Shown here: one piece after another, positions 8,063 through 17,808 of the stretch
Layout of the letters: each line of letters begins with the position of its first letter
Numbering within the stretch: position 1 is the first letter of the stretch
Source of the DNA: Paenibacillus massiliensis subsp. panacisoli DSM 21345
GTDB taxonomy: Bacteria > Bacillota > Bacilli > Paenibacillales > Paenibacillaceae
Length of the DNA: 64,000 nucleotides
Assembly (NCBI RefSeq): GCF_000426545.1
Contig: NZ_AUFO01000024.1
Location: 1-64,000 of the forward strand
Direction of reading: 5' to 3'
Translations under genes and position numbers: made by a program
The notes under the pieces: model-generated
What the model saw: only the letters and a program-made list of their open reading frames with translations
What the model was told of the DNA's origin: nothing
The model's database searches: none

Positions 8063-10033
8063 ATGAAACTTGGATTCTTGACGCTTCGAAAAAAATTAAT
8101 CGCAGCATTTCTTTTTTGCTTGCTTGTCCCCACGTCTATCATTGGTGTGTTCTCATATCTGGCTGCTGGAGATCAGATTCGTAGTGAGTTATTGAATAGT
8201 GCACAAGCAGGCACTAATGCAGCCGATATGGCTGTCACCCAGACACTTAGCGTTAAGATGAAAGACATTGAATATTATGCAACCGTGTTCAGTCCAGACA
8301 TGACTATGGAGCCGGAAGACTCCGGTATTCTTAATGTACTGGATACATATTTGAATACACATGGTGACGTTCTGAACATGTATCTGGCTACTCCAGATGG
8401 TCGGATTGCGCCAGGACGTCCCCTTACCTCCAGCAATTATGACCCTCGTGAGAGACCATGGTACAAGCTCGCGATGAGCAATCCTGGTCAGACCGTTATG
8501 ACGCCTGTAGAGCTGAATTCGCAGCAGGTCCCTGTCGTGTTCATTTCCCGAACATTACCAGATGGAAGTGGCGTTGTGGGACTATCCCTGGATCTTAGCG
8601 CACTGCAAGCCATGACGAACATGAAGATTGGGCAAGAGGGCTACGTCCTGATTTTGGATAACACGCATAAGGTTGTTGTACACCCGACACTGGCCAGTGC
8701 AGACCAGCCGGAAGGTGCATGGGTTGATCAATTGTTTGGTGCCTCAGAGGGGCTATTCTCCTACACAGACGCTGATAGCAGTAGAGAGATGAGCTTTACG
8801 ACGAATGAGCTGTCTGGCTGGAAGATCGCCGGAAGCCTTGACACCGCCGAGATTCAGGCAGCTGTAAGGCCGCTCTTGAACTTCATTGTCATTGTAATGG
8901 TCGTATCGGCCTTGCTGGTTGGTGTGGCTGCGGTCATTATCGTCCGTTCCCTGTTGCGACCACTCCATCGTCTCGGTCGGTCTGCCGAGAGCATCAGTCA
9001 GGGAGACCTGGCTAGCCAGGTCCGGATTGATAGCCGCGATGAAGTAGGCGTGCTCGCCAGTCACTTCCAGACTATGGTGGACAATCTGAGAGGTATGGTA
9101 GGCGGCATTCAGGACATGACCGTCAATCTGTCCTCCTCCGCCCAGCAGCTGGCAGCTGGCGCTCAGCAGACAACGAGTGCGATAGAGCATGTCACGGTAG
9201 CCATGCAGGATGTGGCTTCAGGAACAGAGCAGCAAGCCATGCGGGTGCAGGAAGGTCAGGACAGCATGCAAGTCATTGCTGGCAAGTCACACGCGATGAC
9301 CGAGCTGATTATCCAGATGTCCGAGCTATCTGAGCAAGCTATCGTGGCCTCGGATCAGGGTAGTGAGCATATCGGGACCAGTATCATGCACATTGACGGC
9401 ATTCAAGCCATCGTCGAGGAGCTGGATAGCGTAATCAACACGCTAAATGAACGTTCCGGGCACATCGGCAGTATCATCACATTGATCTCCGAGATTGCCA
9501 AGCAGACCAACCTGCTGGCCTTGAATGCCTCCATTGAAGCGGCACGAGCTGGAGAGCAAGGCAAGGGCTTTGCCGTAGTAGCTACGGAAGTCGGCAAGCT
9601 CGCGGCGAACTCCTCTGCATCTGCGCAGCAGATTCGGGATCAGATCTCCAGCATTCAGGAAAGCGTGAACCAAGCTCTTCAATCCATGGACACGGTGAAG
9701 GCAAGAGTTCAGGAGGGGATTGCGTCCATTGATCTGTCAGGACGCTCCTTCTCTCGTATTCGTCGGAATGTAGCCAAGACAGCCGAGCAGCTGGATACCA
9801 TCACACGTTCCTCCGAGGAGGTAACAGCAGGAGCCAATAGGGCAGCTGAAGCCATGGCTGACATCTCTCGTCTGGCCCAAGAGGCAGCCGCAAATACCGA
9901 GACCGTCTCTGCAGCAGCTCAGCAGCAGCTGGCTTCTATGGAAGAGATCGGCTCGTCTGCTGCGGATCTGACACACCTGGCAGAGCAGTTACGTACACAG
10001 GTCGAGAAGTTCCGCATTGATTCAAATGAATAG
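8063..10033 (+). CDS. Methyl-accepting chemotaxis protein with extracellular dCache-type sensor
   Basis: A 656-residue membrane chemoreceptor. After [12 protein letters not shown] comes a first transmembrane helix (about residues 13-34), then an extracellular Cache sensor containing [12 protein letters not shown], a signature of dCache domains that bind small ligands. The second membrane helix is at about 278-305, followed by HAMP. The signalling tip [22 protein letters not shown] identifies the CheA/CheW-contacting domain. ATG 8063 has GGGGGA seven bases upstream. It is about as long as, and very similar to, the receptor at 12400, so the pair arose by duplication. The ligand is unknown. Confidence 0.93.
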   Translation: MKLGFLTLRKKLIAAFLFCLLVPTSIIGVFSYLAAGDQIRSELLNSAQAGTNAADMAVTQTLSVKMKDIEYYATVFSPDMTMEPEDSGILNVLDTYLNTHGDVLNMYLATPDGRIAPGRPLTSSNYDPRERPWYKLAMSNPGQTVMTPVELNSQQVPVVFISRTLPDGSGVVGLSLDLSALQAMTNMKIGQEGYVLILDNTHKVVVHPTLASADQPEGAWVDQLFGASEGLFSYTDADSSREMSFTTNELSGWKIAGSLDTAEIQAAVRPLLNFIVIVMVVSALLVGVAAVIIVRSLLRPLHRLGRSAESISQGDLASQVRIDSRDEVGVLASHFQTMVDNLRGMVGGIQDMTVNLSSSAQQLAAGAQQTTSAIEHVTVAMQDVASGTEQQAMRVQEGQDSMQVIAGKSHAMTELIIQMSELSEQAIVASDQGSEHIGTSIMHIDGIQAIVEELDSVINTLNERSGHIGSIITLISEIAKQTNLLALNASIEAARAGEQGKGFAVVATEVGKLAANSSASAQQIRDQISSIQESVNQALQSMDTVKARVQEGIASIDLSGRSFSRIRRNVAKTAEQLDTITRSSEEVTAGANRAAEAMADISRLAQEAAANTETVSAAAQQQLASMEEIGSSAADLTHLAEQLRTQVEKFRIDSNE

Positions 10034-10096
10034 AGAACAGCAGGATAGATAGCGTCACAGGAATTTGATTGAGACGATGATCAAGCTTCACCAAAG

Positions 10097-10147
10097 AAGG
10101 TTCTTCTCCGGGTCTGCAATACACTCTGACCTGCGCAGAAGAACCTT
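10097..10147 (+). terminator. Intrinsic terminator after chemoreceptor 1
   Basis: AAGGTTCTTCT (10097-10107) pairs with AGAAGAACCTT (10137-10147), followed by TT and a GTGTCGTTCTT stretch. Confidence 0.6.
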
Positions 10148-10237
10148 TTGTGTCGTTCTTTCCGTTTTACCTTCAAAACGTGTACAATAGACAGGGACAG
10201 ATTATGGAAAGAAAAGATTGAAGGAGGTCCTAAGTAG

Positions 10238-11614
10238 ATGAGTTCCAACATCTATACTACATATTTTGCAGACCATCGGGAGCAGCACCTGTCAGAGCTG
10301 AAGGAATGGCTGACCATCCCCAGTATTTCTGCACTAAGCAATCACAAACAAGACGTGAACAGAGCAGCATCATGGCTGGCTGATCACCTGAAGGCAGCAG
10401 GTCTTGAGCATATCGAGATCATTGAGACAGCTGGCCATCCCATCGTATATGCGGATCATCTGCATGCCCCAGGGAAGCCCACCTTGCTAGTCTATGGGCA
10501 CTATGATGTGCAGCCCGTCGATCCGCTCCATCTATGGGAGACACCTCCGTTCGAGCCGACGGAACGTGATGGCAAGCTGTATGCACGCGGAGCAACAGAT
10601 GATAAGGGACAGATCTTCATGCACGTCAAAGCGATCGAGGCCATTCTTCGTGAAGACGGCAAGCTTCCGGTCAATATCAAGTTCTGCATAGAGGGTGAAG
10701 AAGAGATTGGTAGCCCTAATCTGTTAAAATTCCTCAACACTTCAGAAGCTGCAACCAAGCTGTCTGCGGATGCAGTGCTGGTCTCCGATACCTCCCTGAT
10801 TGAGAAAGGCAAACCAGCGATCTGCACAGGGCTGCGCGGACTTTGCTCCATGGAGCTGTCCCTGCACACAGCCAATACAGATCTACATTCCGGCAGCTAT
10901 GGTGGTGGAGTGCCGAACGCACTTCATGCCATGGTCACGCTATTAGCTACCCTGCATGATGAGCAAGGACGTGTCGGTGTGGATGGCTTCTATGATGACG
11001 TTGAGCCTCTCTCCCCAGCCATGAAGACGGAGCTGGAGAAGATGGATCTGGATGAAGAGAAGCTACGCCAGGGTCTGGGTCTGGAGAGTCTCTATGGCGA
11101 AGAGGGCTTTAACTTCGTGGAGCGTGTCGGTGTACGTCCAACTCTGGAGCTGAATGGTGTATACGGTGGCTTCCAGGGCGAAGGCAGCAAGACGGTCATT
11201 CCTAAGGAGGCTCATGCAAAGATTACCTGCCGACTGGTAGCGAATCAGGACCCACAGGACATCCTGGACAAGATTGAGCGGCATTTGAATGCTCATGTAC
11301 CTACTGGTGCTCGCATTGATGTTCGCCAGAAGGAGAAGGCCCGTGCTTTCAACATTGATCCGGATCAGCCTTTCCTGCAGCAGGCGGCAGATGCGTTCGA
11401 ACGGGTCTACGGCAGACGGGCCATCTTCACCAAGGATGGTGGCTCCATTCCCATCGTTGAGACCTTCGCACGGGCTTTGTCCGCACCAGTTGTACTGATG
11501 GGCTTCGGTCTGCCAGATGAGAATCTGCACGCACCGAACGAGCATTTCAATCTGGAGAACTTCGATAAAGGTCTGTTGACGATCGTCGAATACATTCGTT
11601 CGCTGCAAGCCTGA
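10238..11614 (+). CDS. M20-family metallodipeptidase
   Basis: A 458-residue M20 peptidase of the dipeptidase (CNDP-like) group, which cleaves dipeptides or short peptides with a two-zinc centre. VYGHYDVQPVDPLHLWETPPF carries the first zinc His and catalytic Asp (about residues 86-106). LYARGATDDKGQ supplies the bridging Asp, EGEEEIGS the catalytic Glu and metal-binding residues, and TDLHSGSYGG the dimerisation-domain loop. The late His is in NLHAPNEHF. AGGAGG lies 10 bases before the ATG. It sits between the two chemoreceptors; whether peptides are the chemotaxis signal is speculation. Confidence 0.92.
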   Translation: MSSNIYTTYFADHREQHLSELKEWLTIPSISALSNHKQDVNRAASWLADHLKAAGLEHIEIIETAGHPIVYADHLHAPGKPTLLVYGHYDVQPVDPLHLWETPPFEPTERDGKLYARGATDDKGQIFMHVKAIEAILREDGKLPVNIKFCIEGEEEIGSPNLLKFLNTSEAATKLSADAVLVSDTSLIEKGKPAICTGLRGLCSMELSLHTANTDLHSGSYGGGVPNALHAMVTLLATLHDEQGRVGVDGFYDDVEPLSPAMKTELEKMDLDEEKLRQGLGLESLYGEEGFNFVERVGVRPTLELNGVYGGFQGEGSKTVIPKEAHAKITCRLVANQDPQDILDKIERHLNAHVPTGARIDVRQKEKARAFNIDPDQPFLQQAADAFERVYGRRAIFTKDGGSIPIVETFARALSAPVVLMGFGLPDENLHAPNEHFNLENFDKGLLTIVEYIRSLQA

Positions 11615-11630
11615 ATTATAGAACAAAAAA

Positions 11631-11655
11631 AACAACCGGCGCTCAGCCGGTTGTT
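11631..11655. terminator. Bidirectional terminator between convergent genes
   Basis: AACAACCGGC (11631-11640) and GCCGGTTGTT (11646-11655) form a 10-bp stem with a 5-base loop. A run of eight A precedes it (U-run on the minus strand) and TTGTTTCTCTTT follows it. The stem encodes the last codons and stop of the minus-strand zinc-ribbon gene. Confidence 0.9.
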
Positions 11656-12137
11656 TCTCTTTCCACGAAATATTTATTGGTCATATAGTATGCTTCGCCA
11701 CGTGAAGTTTCTACCATTCCCTTCTTTGAATCCAGGAACACGATCTCCTTACATTTGGTACAGTACCACTTGGTTCGCTTGAATGGGGACTCTGTTACAT
11801 ATGCGGTACCGCACTTGCAGTCAATTTTGATCAAAATCTCTGTTTCTTTGTAGGCGTTCGATAGCTGCTTCAAATTGCTGTCTGTCTGTTGCTGTTGGAC
11901 AGGCGTGATTACTTCCTGATAGCTGGAAGAAGAATTATGTACTTTGAAATCAGCAACCAAGTCTGCGTGCAGGCCGAAAAATTCTTTTCCAATCTCGGTG
12001 ACGAACTTCGTTCCACTCTTGTAACAATTCATCCACTCCTGGATCTGCTGATTAGACAAAGGCACAGTGCCCTTAATGCCACTGTTTAATGTGTAGGTCA
12101 TGATGTATAAAGTATCCTCTTGTCTGTTTGCGTACAT
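11643..12137 (-). CDS. Unknown protein with C-terminal zinc ribbon
   Basis: A 164-residue protein not recognised as a named family. The C-terminal half has a four-cysteine pattern CKCG-(15 residues)-CTKC (about residues 108-130), consistent with a zinc ribbon. The N-terminal part, with LSNQQIQEWMNCYKSG and FVTEIGKEFFGLHADL, looks helical and soluble; no signal peptide or membrane helix is evident. ATG 12137 has AAAGGAGG six to seven bases upstream, so the start is secure. It is a single gene convergent with the dipeptidase. Confidence 0.75.
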   Translation of the reverse strand: MYANRQEDTLYIMTYTLNSGIKGTVPLSNQQIQEWMNCYKSGTKFVTEIGKEFFGLHADLVADFKVHNSSSSYQEVITPVQQQQTDSNLKQLSNAYKETEILIKIDCKCGTAYVTESPFKRTKWYCTKCKEIVFLDSKKGMVETSRGEAYYMTNKYFVERETTG

Positions 12138-12325
12138 GAAGAGCCTCCTTTGGATTCACTGCTAATGTACTATAAAGATATGAAAACATCAATGCTATCC
12201 CTTATTTTAACCTTAATGTGGCAAAAACCGTGGCTTGACGATTTTGATTTATTTTTTACATTTCTGATCTGGGCGTCCAAATTCCATACTTTTACAAATT
12301 CTCTCTCATTACTTTTAGCCCTTCG

Positions 12326-12333
12326 CCCGATAT
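12326..12333 (+). promoter_or_regulatory. Candidate sigma-D -10 element upstream of chemoreceptor 2
   Basis: CCCGATAT, continuing ATATTC, resembles the sigma-D -10 and the GCCGATATATAT before the paralogous receptor at 7941. It lies 67 bases before the ATG. A convincing -35 is not visible. Confidence 0.35.
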
Positions 12334-12399
12334 ATATTCATGTAAGCTGTTAAACAATTCCCAATACTAGAACAGAAACAGACAACGGAGGAGAGACAT

Positions 12400-14364
12400 A
12401 TGAAGTTAGGCTTTTTTACTTTGCGCAGAAAATTGCTCGGATCATTTCTAATCTGTATGGTGATCCCAGCTTTATTAGTTAGCATAATAGCTTATGAAGT
12501 GGCCGCTGACAAAATTGAAGCCGAGTTGATGTCGGGGGCCCAGTCCAGCATCTCAGCTGCCGACATGATCACTACCCAGACGATTAGTACCAAGGTAAAA
12601 GATATTGATTTTTATGCTGGCATCTTGAGCACCGATATGACAGCCAATCCCGAGGATTCCGAGCTGCTACATGAACTTCAGCTGTATCTATCCACTCATG
12701 CAGAGGTTACGAATATTTTCGTAGGTACGAAAGATGGCATCATGGTGCGAGGTCTGGAGCGTAACTCCTCGGAGCCCTATGATCCGCGAGAAAGAGCCTG
12801 GTACAAGGATGCCATGAACAAGCCCGGTGAGACGATAATCTCATCCGTGTCCTTGAATACCGAGAACATCCCTGTCGTGTTCATCTCACGCGTGCTTGCT
12901 GATGGAAACGGGGTCCTGGGTATGTCTCTGAATCTGACGGCATTGCAGGAGCTGACCAACATGAAGGTCGGTGATCATGGATACATACTAATCCTTGATG
13001 GCAGCAAACAGATTATCAGTCATCCTACACAGCCTGCTGGAGAAGTGGCGGAGACGGATCTCAGCGATGGGTTGTTCAAGGATGCCTCCGGTCAATTCGA
13101 TCATATTGATGACGCAGGAGCCGCTGAACGCATGAAGTATATAACTAACGAGTTAACAGGCTGGAAAATTGCAGGGGTACTGCAGATTTCCGAAATCTCA
13201 CAGGCCATCGCACCAATTACCTATGCGACCTTCATCGTGCTTGGTGTGTCTACTGTGGTCATTGGCCTGCTTTCCTACTGGTTGATTCACTCGATGCTGA
13301 AGCCACTGCAACGACTCAGACAGGTGGCTGAGCAGGTCAGCAATGGAGATCTGACACAGCAGACAACAATCACCAGTCGGGATGAAATCGGCTTATTAGC
13401 TAGTTATTTCGGAACCATGGTACACAATCTCCGCTCAATGGTAGTGAGCATCCAGGATCTAACCTCGAATCTGTCTGCCTCTTCTCAGGAGCTTGCGGCA
13501 GGTGCAGAGCAGACTACGCGTGCCATTGAGCATGTAACTGTAGCAATCCAGGATGTAGCCTCAGGCAGTGAGAAGCAGGCCGACAAGGTCCAGCACGGTC
13601 AGGAGAGCCTACAGGGCATTGCAGAGCAGATGACTTCCATGACTAATCTTGTAGCGCAAATGGCGGAGTTCACCGAGCAGAGCATTACCGCGTCTGACAA
13701 TGGTAGCGAGCAGATTGGTCACAGCGTAGTCCACGTGGATGGCATCCGTTCCATTGTCGAGGAGCTCGATACTATTATCGCTGCACTTAACGAACGCTCT
13801 GTGCACATTGGTACCATTGTCACACTGATGGCGGACATTGCAAGACAGACCAACTTGTTGTCTCTCAATGCTTCCATTGAAGCCGCAAGAGCTGGTGAGC
13901 ATGGTAAAGGCTTTGCCGTCGTGGCCTCCGAGGTTCGCCAGCTGGCTGAGAACTCGTCCGCTTCCGCTGGACAGATTAACGAGCAGATCGCGGGCATCCA
14001 GCAGCAGGTCACTGAAGCCCTGCAAGCAATGCAGACCGTGAAGGAACGCGTCGGAGAAGGTATTCTGTCCATTGACTCGTCAGGCCGCTCCTTCTCTCGC
14101 ATTCGCAGAAGCGTCATGAAGGCTGCGAAGCAGCTGGAGTCGGTATCCGGCGCTGTGCAGGAGATATCCCACGGGGCTGAAGATGTCGTGCTTACGATGA
14201 CCGAAGTGACCCATCTGGCGCAGGAGGCTGCAGCCCATACAGAGACTGTCTCTGCCGCAGCCCAGCAGCAGCTGGCTTCCATGGAGGAGATTGGTTCCTC
14301 CGCTGCAGACCTGACTCGCCTGGCAGAGCAGCTACAGGAGCTTGCGGGTAGGTTCCGCATTTAA
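12400..14364 (+). CDS. Methyl-accepting chemotaxis protein, paralogue of the 8063 receptor
   Basis: A 654-residue chemoreceptor with the same order as its neighbour: [16 protein letters not shown] leader, membrane helix, dCache-type sensor with [12 protein letters not shown], second membrane helix (about 270-297), HAMP, and signalling domain with [22 protein letters not shown]. The cytoplasmic halves of the pair are nearly identical in many stretches (for example the shared [20 protein letters not shown]-type end), while the sensor domains differ more, suggesting duplication followed by ligand divergence. GGAGGAG precedes the ATG by seven bases. An inverted repeat after the gene (14462-14504) ends the transcript. 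Confidence 0.93.
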   Translation: MKLGFFTLRRKLLGSFLICMVIPALLVSIIAYEVAADKIEAELMSGAQSSISAADMITTQTISTKVKDIDFYAGILSTDMTANPEDSELLHELQLYLSTHAEVTNIFVGTKDGIMVRGLERNSSEPYDPRERAWYKDAMNKPGETIISSVSLNTENIPVVFISRVLADGNGVLGMSLNLTALQELTNMKVGDHGYILILDGSKQIISHPTQPAGEVAETDLSDGLFKDASGQFDHIDDAGAAERMKYITNELTGWKIAGVLQISEISQAIAPITYATFIVLGVSTVVIGLLSYWLIHSMLKPLQRLRQVAEQVSNGDLTQQTTITSRDEIGLLASYFGTMVHNLRSMVVSIQDLTSNLSASSQELAAGAEQTTRAIEHVTVAIQDVASGSEKQADKVQHGQESLQGIAEQMTSMTNLVAQMAEFTEQSITASDNGSEQIGHSVVHVDGIRSIVEELDTIIAALNERSVHIGTIVTLMADIARQTNLLSLNASIEAARAGEHGKGFAVVASEVRQLAENSSASAGQINEQIAGIQQQVTEALQAMQTVKERVGEGILSIDSSGRSFSRIRRSVMKAAKQLESVSGAVQEISHGAEDVVLTMTEVTHLAQEAAAHTETVSAAAQQQLASMEEIGSSAADLTRLAEQLQELAGRFRI

Positions 14365-14461
14365 GGATGTCCTGAGTACGCTAGATAGAATACTAGACGA
14401 ACGTGCCTGGATAAATACGCTACACCTGACGTATGTTCTAGCACAGTCAATCACTTACAAC

Positions 14462-14504
14462 GAAGAGCCTCCCGGTCCACATCAGTGGACTGGTGAGGCT
14501 CTTC
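14462..14504. terminator. Terminator-like hairpin between convergent genes
   Basis: GAAGAGCCTC (14462-14471) pairs with GAGGCTCTTC (14495-14504), with further pairing of CCGGTCCAC and GTGGACTGG inside. It separates the plus-strand chemoreceptor from the minus-strand VOC gene. The U-run is weak. Confidence 0.7.
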
Positions 14505-14530
14505 TCTGTCATGCTCCATTTTTGCCCCGG

Positions 14531-14977
14531 TTACTTGGCCAGACGCTTGTCGTACATCAATTGAATCAGAATACCGAATGGATCTTGTACAATCCCATAG
14601 GCCTCGCTGAAGACGATCTCGCCCAAAGGTCGGATCACCTCGGTTCTCGATTCCTGAAGCAGTGAATGATACATGCCTTCGATCTCCTGCCGATCTGCAG
14701 ATTGAATACACAGGGAAATATGATTTCCTGCTTGGTAGCTTGATTGAGGGAGCATCGTCTCCTCCGCTAGCATAAGCTTATGCACCCCAACCTCCAGTAT
14801 GGAATGGGATACCCACTGCTCTGTTCCTTCCTTCACCACCAGAGTCGGTTCCATTCTCTTCATCTCTTCATAGGTCACCTTGAAGATGACCTTGGCCTGA
14901 AGATGACGCGTATAAAATTCAATAGCCTCTGCCGCTCTTCCATTCATCGATAAAAATGTAACTACCTCGTAGCTCAT
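14531..14977 (-). CDS. VOC-family (PhnB/glyoxalase-like) protein
   Basis: A 148-residue vicinal-oxygen-chelate protein. FLSMNGRAAEAIEFYTRHL near the N-terminus and the C-terminal YGIVQDPFGILIQLMYDKR are typical of the PhnB-like group. The PhnB group is often annotated as 3-demethylubiquinone methyltransferase-like but has no settled function. It is divergent from the WYL regulator, with about 95 bases between the two starts, suggesting that regulator controls it. Confidence 0.83.
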   Translation of the reverse strand: MSYEVVTFLSMNGRAAEAIEFYTRHLQAKVIFKVTYEEMKRMEPTLVVKEGTEQWVSHSILEVGVHKLMLAEETMLPQSSYQAGNHISLCIQSADRQEIEGMYHSLLQESRTEVIRPLGEIVFSEAYGIVQDPFGILIQLMYDKRLAK

Positions 14978-15071
14978 AATGTCACTCCTTTATTCATGTA
15001 TGATGTTACGTGTGATCTATGTATACTATAATCACGAAAGGTATCAAAATTAGACACCATTGGTGGAGACT

Positions 15072-16034
15072 ATGAAAAAATACGAAAACATATACAGGAT
15101 CATGAATTATGCCTACAAAAAAGATCGCTTCACACTGCAGGATCTAATGACAGAATTCAGCATTTCCAAAAGCACCGCCCTCCGCTACGTCAAAGCCCTT
15201 GAAGATATCGGTGTGCCCTTATACTCGGAAATGGGCCGCTACGGTGGCTACACTATTCTGGACACCTATAAGCTGCCCCCCGTGACTTTTTCTCCACAGG
15301 AGGCCTACGCCCTGTTCTTCTCTATGAAGAGTATGGAGCTGCTAGGGGCTATACCCTTCCAAGCCGAATATGGTGCCATACGTTCTAAATTTCTGGATTC
15401 GGTATCGCCGAATATCAGGAGTACACTGGAGCAGTTGAACTCTCGTATTTCATTTGGTACTGTGAAGCTAGCTGACGATTGCCCTATGCTGGAGCCCATT
15501 CTTCGAGCGATTCTGAAGCCGTCTGTAGTAAGCATCGTATATCAGACCGCGCACAAGCACACCAAACGGCGCATCCAGCCCATAGGCATGCTCGCCAAGT
15601 ATGGTAAATGGTACTGTCCGTCATGGGACCTCGACAAACAGGAATACAGGCTGTTCCGTTGTGACCGGATCATCCAATTGACTGTACTTGACGATCTACC
15701 TCTGAAGTGGCTGCAGGATCTGGATCTGACCAATCACTTCCAGTTGGTGCGCAAGAGTGATCAGGCGATGGATTACATTATTACCATTGCTACAGAAGGC
15801 GAACCCATCTACGAGCGTTCTCATTATCCCAATATGTCGCTTGAGAAGAAGAATGGACAGGATGGACAAAGCTTGATCACTGGCTGGATCGAACCTTCTG
15901 AGATCGATTTCCTACTCCAATATTGTCATCAATTCGGGCCTTATTTGCTTGATATTCATCCTTATTACATTAAGCAGAGGTTCGCTCATCAACTCGTCAG
16001 CATGAAGGAACGACTGGACAAGAGCATTCCATAG
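15072..16034 (+). CDS. HTH-WYL transcriptional regulator
   Basis: A 320-residue YafY-type regulator. The N-terminal winged helix-turn-helix (about residues 18-60: FTLQDLMTEFSISKSTALRY) includes a DeoR-like recognition helix. The WYL domain (about 150-215) has QPIGMLAKYGKWYCPSWDL and FRCDRI, positions that bind ligand or nucleic acid in this family. A C-terminal WCX-like region follows. ATG 15072 has GGTGGAG close upstream; GTG 15063 is an alternative. The divergent VOC gene is the likely target. Confidence 0.9.
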   Translation: MKKYENIYRIMNYAYKKDRFTLQDLMTEFSISKSTALRYVKALEDIGVPLYSEMGRYGGYTILDTYKLPPVTFSPQEAYALFFSMKSMELLGAIPFQAEYGAIRSKFLDSVSPNIRSTLEQLNSRISFGTVKLADDCPMLEPILRAILKPSVVSIVYQTAHKHTKRRIQPIGMLAKYGKWYCPSWDLDKQEYRLFRCDRIIQLTVLDDLPLKWLQDLDLTNHFQLVRKSDQAMDYIITIATEGEPIYERSHYPNMSLEKKNGQDGQSLITGWIEPSEIDFLLQYCHQFGPYLLDIHPYYIKQRFAHQLVSMKERLDKSIP

Positions 16035-16128
16035 TGAAGGAGCTCGAAAGACAGATGTAATGGTAGAACGTACGATAATGAAGGAAATGAAATGATATAT
16101 CAAACTGTTTAGCAATGAAGGAGAACAT

Positions 16129-16848
16129 ATGAGAAACTATATTATTTTTGGTGCAAGCAAGGGGTTGGGCGATGCCTTTGTGAAAGGACTGCCTGATCAG
16201 GGGGATCAAGTATGGATCGTCTCCAGAAATAAGCCAAGCAGTATGGAGCTTGCGGATGGCGTCAATAGAAGATGGATTGCCGCCGATCTGGGGCAACCAA
16301 ACGCTGCACAGGCCGTGTCCGATGCTCTGCAAGGCGAGACCATTGATGTACTCATCTATAACGTGGGTATCTGGGAAAAGGAAGGCTTCGAGGAGCACTA
16401 TAGCTTTGACCTAGATACTCCTGCTGAGATATCGAATATTATCCAGGTGAACATCACCGCGACGATTACCTGTATCCAGGCATTATTGCCTAATGTACGA
16501 CATTCTGAGGCTGGCAAAATCATCATGATTGGTTCGACAGCCGGGCTGGATCATACTAATAATGCCCAAGTGTCCTTCGTGGCTTCCAAGTTCGGCCTGC
16601 GCGGTATTGCGAATGCATTGCGGGAGCATGTTCGCAAGGACAACATCGCAGTCACCTGCGTCAATCCCGGAGAGTTGGCCGCAGAGATTCCGTTCGAGGA
16701 TGGGCCGGACAAGGCGATTGCAGAATATGATGGGACACGGATTCCCGTACAAGATATCGTCTCCATCGTGAAATGCATTGTCAGCCTGTCCAAGGTCGCT
16801 TGCGTCAAAGAAATTCATGTGCCTGCCATTACGGATGTTAATGCATAA
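16129..16848 (+). CDS. SDR-family protein lacking the catalytic tyrosine
   Basis: A 239-residue short-chain dehydrogenase/reductase-like protein. The nucleotide-binding GASKGLGDAF glycine motif (residues 8-17), the YNVG motif (about 77-80) and the catalytic-region serine S136 are present. The YxxxK motif reads FVASK (residues 150-154), so the acid-base Tyr is Phe; the codon is TTC at the expected spacing of 14 from S136. The protein may therefore be non-catalytic or use a different proton donor. GAAGGAG precedes the ATG by five bases. It follows the WYL gene by about 95 bases. Confidence 0.88.
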   Translation: MRNYIIFGASKGLGDAFVKGLPDQGDQVWIVSRNKPSSMELADGVNRRWIAADLGQPNAAQAVSDALQGETIDVLIYNVGIWEKEGFEEHYSFDLDTPAEISNIIQVNITATITCIQALLPNVRHSEAGKIIMIGSTAGLDHTNNAQVSFVASKFGLRGIANALREHVRKDNIAVTCVNPGELAAEIPFEDGPDKAIAEYDGTRIPVQDIVSIVKCIVSLSKVACVKEIHVPAITDVNA

Positions 16849-17015
16849 GGTTAATGCGTAGTGATGTAGATCCGTAGAGGCACACATTCGCAACTTGTAG
16901 TACCTAATGTAGAGCATCACATACCATGAATCATTCGTATTCAAGAATAGCCGTATAGGCTAAGACATGATCTAGCTCAATAAGCACTTTCAATTCACTA
17001 AGGAGGCACAGTCCA

Positions 17016-17339
17016 TTGAATGCAAAGCCAAAGTTCAAGCTTCTAACAGACATGTATAGCAGCAGTTATTATCCCGATTTTCTGGTAGACAAGATCAAGG
17101 ATGAAATAGTTAGCCTGGTTCATTTTCTGGAGACCGACACTAAGGACCTTGAAGCCATTCAAGAGAAGCTCGACCAGATGACGAGTACCATTAACGATAT
17201 TCAGGAGCTGTTCTGGGAACATGAGAGCGAGATTGAGACTGTTGCGCGGGATAGCATTGCTGTATCTGTGAGAGATGTGCTTCAATTCTTCGCCATTGAT
17301 ATTGATCTGGAAGAAGCTCTTCGCGAACGAGATTGGTAA
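17016..17339 (+). CDS. DUF5713-family protein
   Basis: A 107-residue acidic helical protein matching the DUF5713 pattern from memory: an N-terminal MYSSSYYPDFLVDKIKDEI block, a central helical pair, ESEIETVARDSIA and the C-terminal RDW. No function is established. The TTG start is decided by AGGAGG nine bases upstream (17001-17006). It begins a same-strand run with the SUKH-like, AraC and transglutaminase genes; the gap to the next gene is 40 bases. Confidence 0.75.
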   Translation: MNAKPKFKLLTDMYSSSYYPDFLVDKIKDEIVSLVHFLETDTKDLEAIQEKLDQMTSTINDIQELFWEHESEIETVARDSIAVSVRDVLQFFAIDIDLEEALRERDW

Positions 17340-17379
17340 GGAGCAAGAGTATGGCAGCAGACGTTAAGGAGAATAGATA

Positions 17380-17808
17380 ATGTATGTAAAATCACTTCCC
17401 AGACATGAGCAGTATGAAATGTTTCTAAAAGTTGCAGGCTGGTATGAAGGTCGCACAGTAGACATTACAGCATATAAAGAGATGGCTAGCTCAAGATTCG
17501 TAGAGTTGACACCAGCTTCCTACCAGTTCATTGCGAGCTATGCCAATCTGGAGCCGAACATCCAGTTCTGTTATGAGGAAGGCGGCGATAACTATTTTGA
17601 TTTTGACTTCAGGCTGAACATCGAAGCAGCTGATATTTTCAGCCAAGGCCAGGACTATCAGAGTATCCTTCGTCATGCTCAAGAGAAATGTCTATGTATT
17701 GGCATTATGGGACACTATTATGCGGGTGTGCTCGCTATCGGTGAGTCTGGAACCCTGTATCTGAAGCATGATTATAATGATCATGTCCAACAATTCACTT
17801 GCAGATGA
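17380..17808 (+). CDS. SUKH-like (SUKH-3 type) protein
   Basis: A 142-residue protein resembling SUKH-3 immunity-type proteins: FLKVAGWYEGRTVDI near the N-terminus, a central YFDFDFRLNIEAADIF strand region, and CIGIMGHYYAGVLAIGESGTLYL. SUKH proteins often neutralise toxins of contact-dependent systems, but many are stand-alone. No toxin gene is seen next to it. Its TGA overlaps the ATG of the AraC gene (ATGA), so the two are translationally coupled. Family assignment is moderate. Confidence 0.65.
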   Translation: MYVKSLPRHEQYEMFLKVAGWYEGRTVDITAYKEMASSRFVELTPASYQFIASYANLEPNIQFCYEEGGDNYFDFDFRLNIEAADIFSQGQDYQSILRHAQEKCLCIGIMGHYYAGVLAIGESGTLYLKHDYNDHVQQFTCR

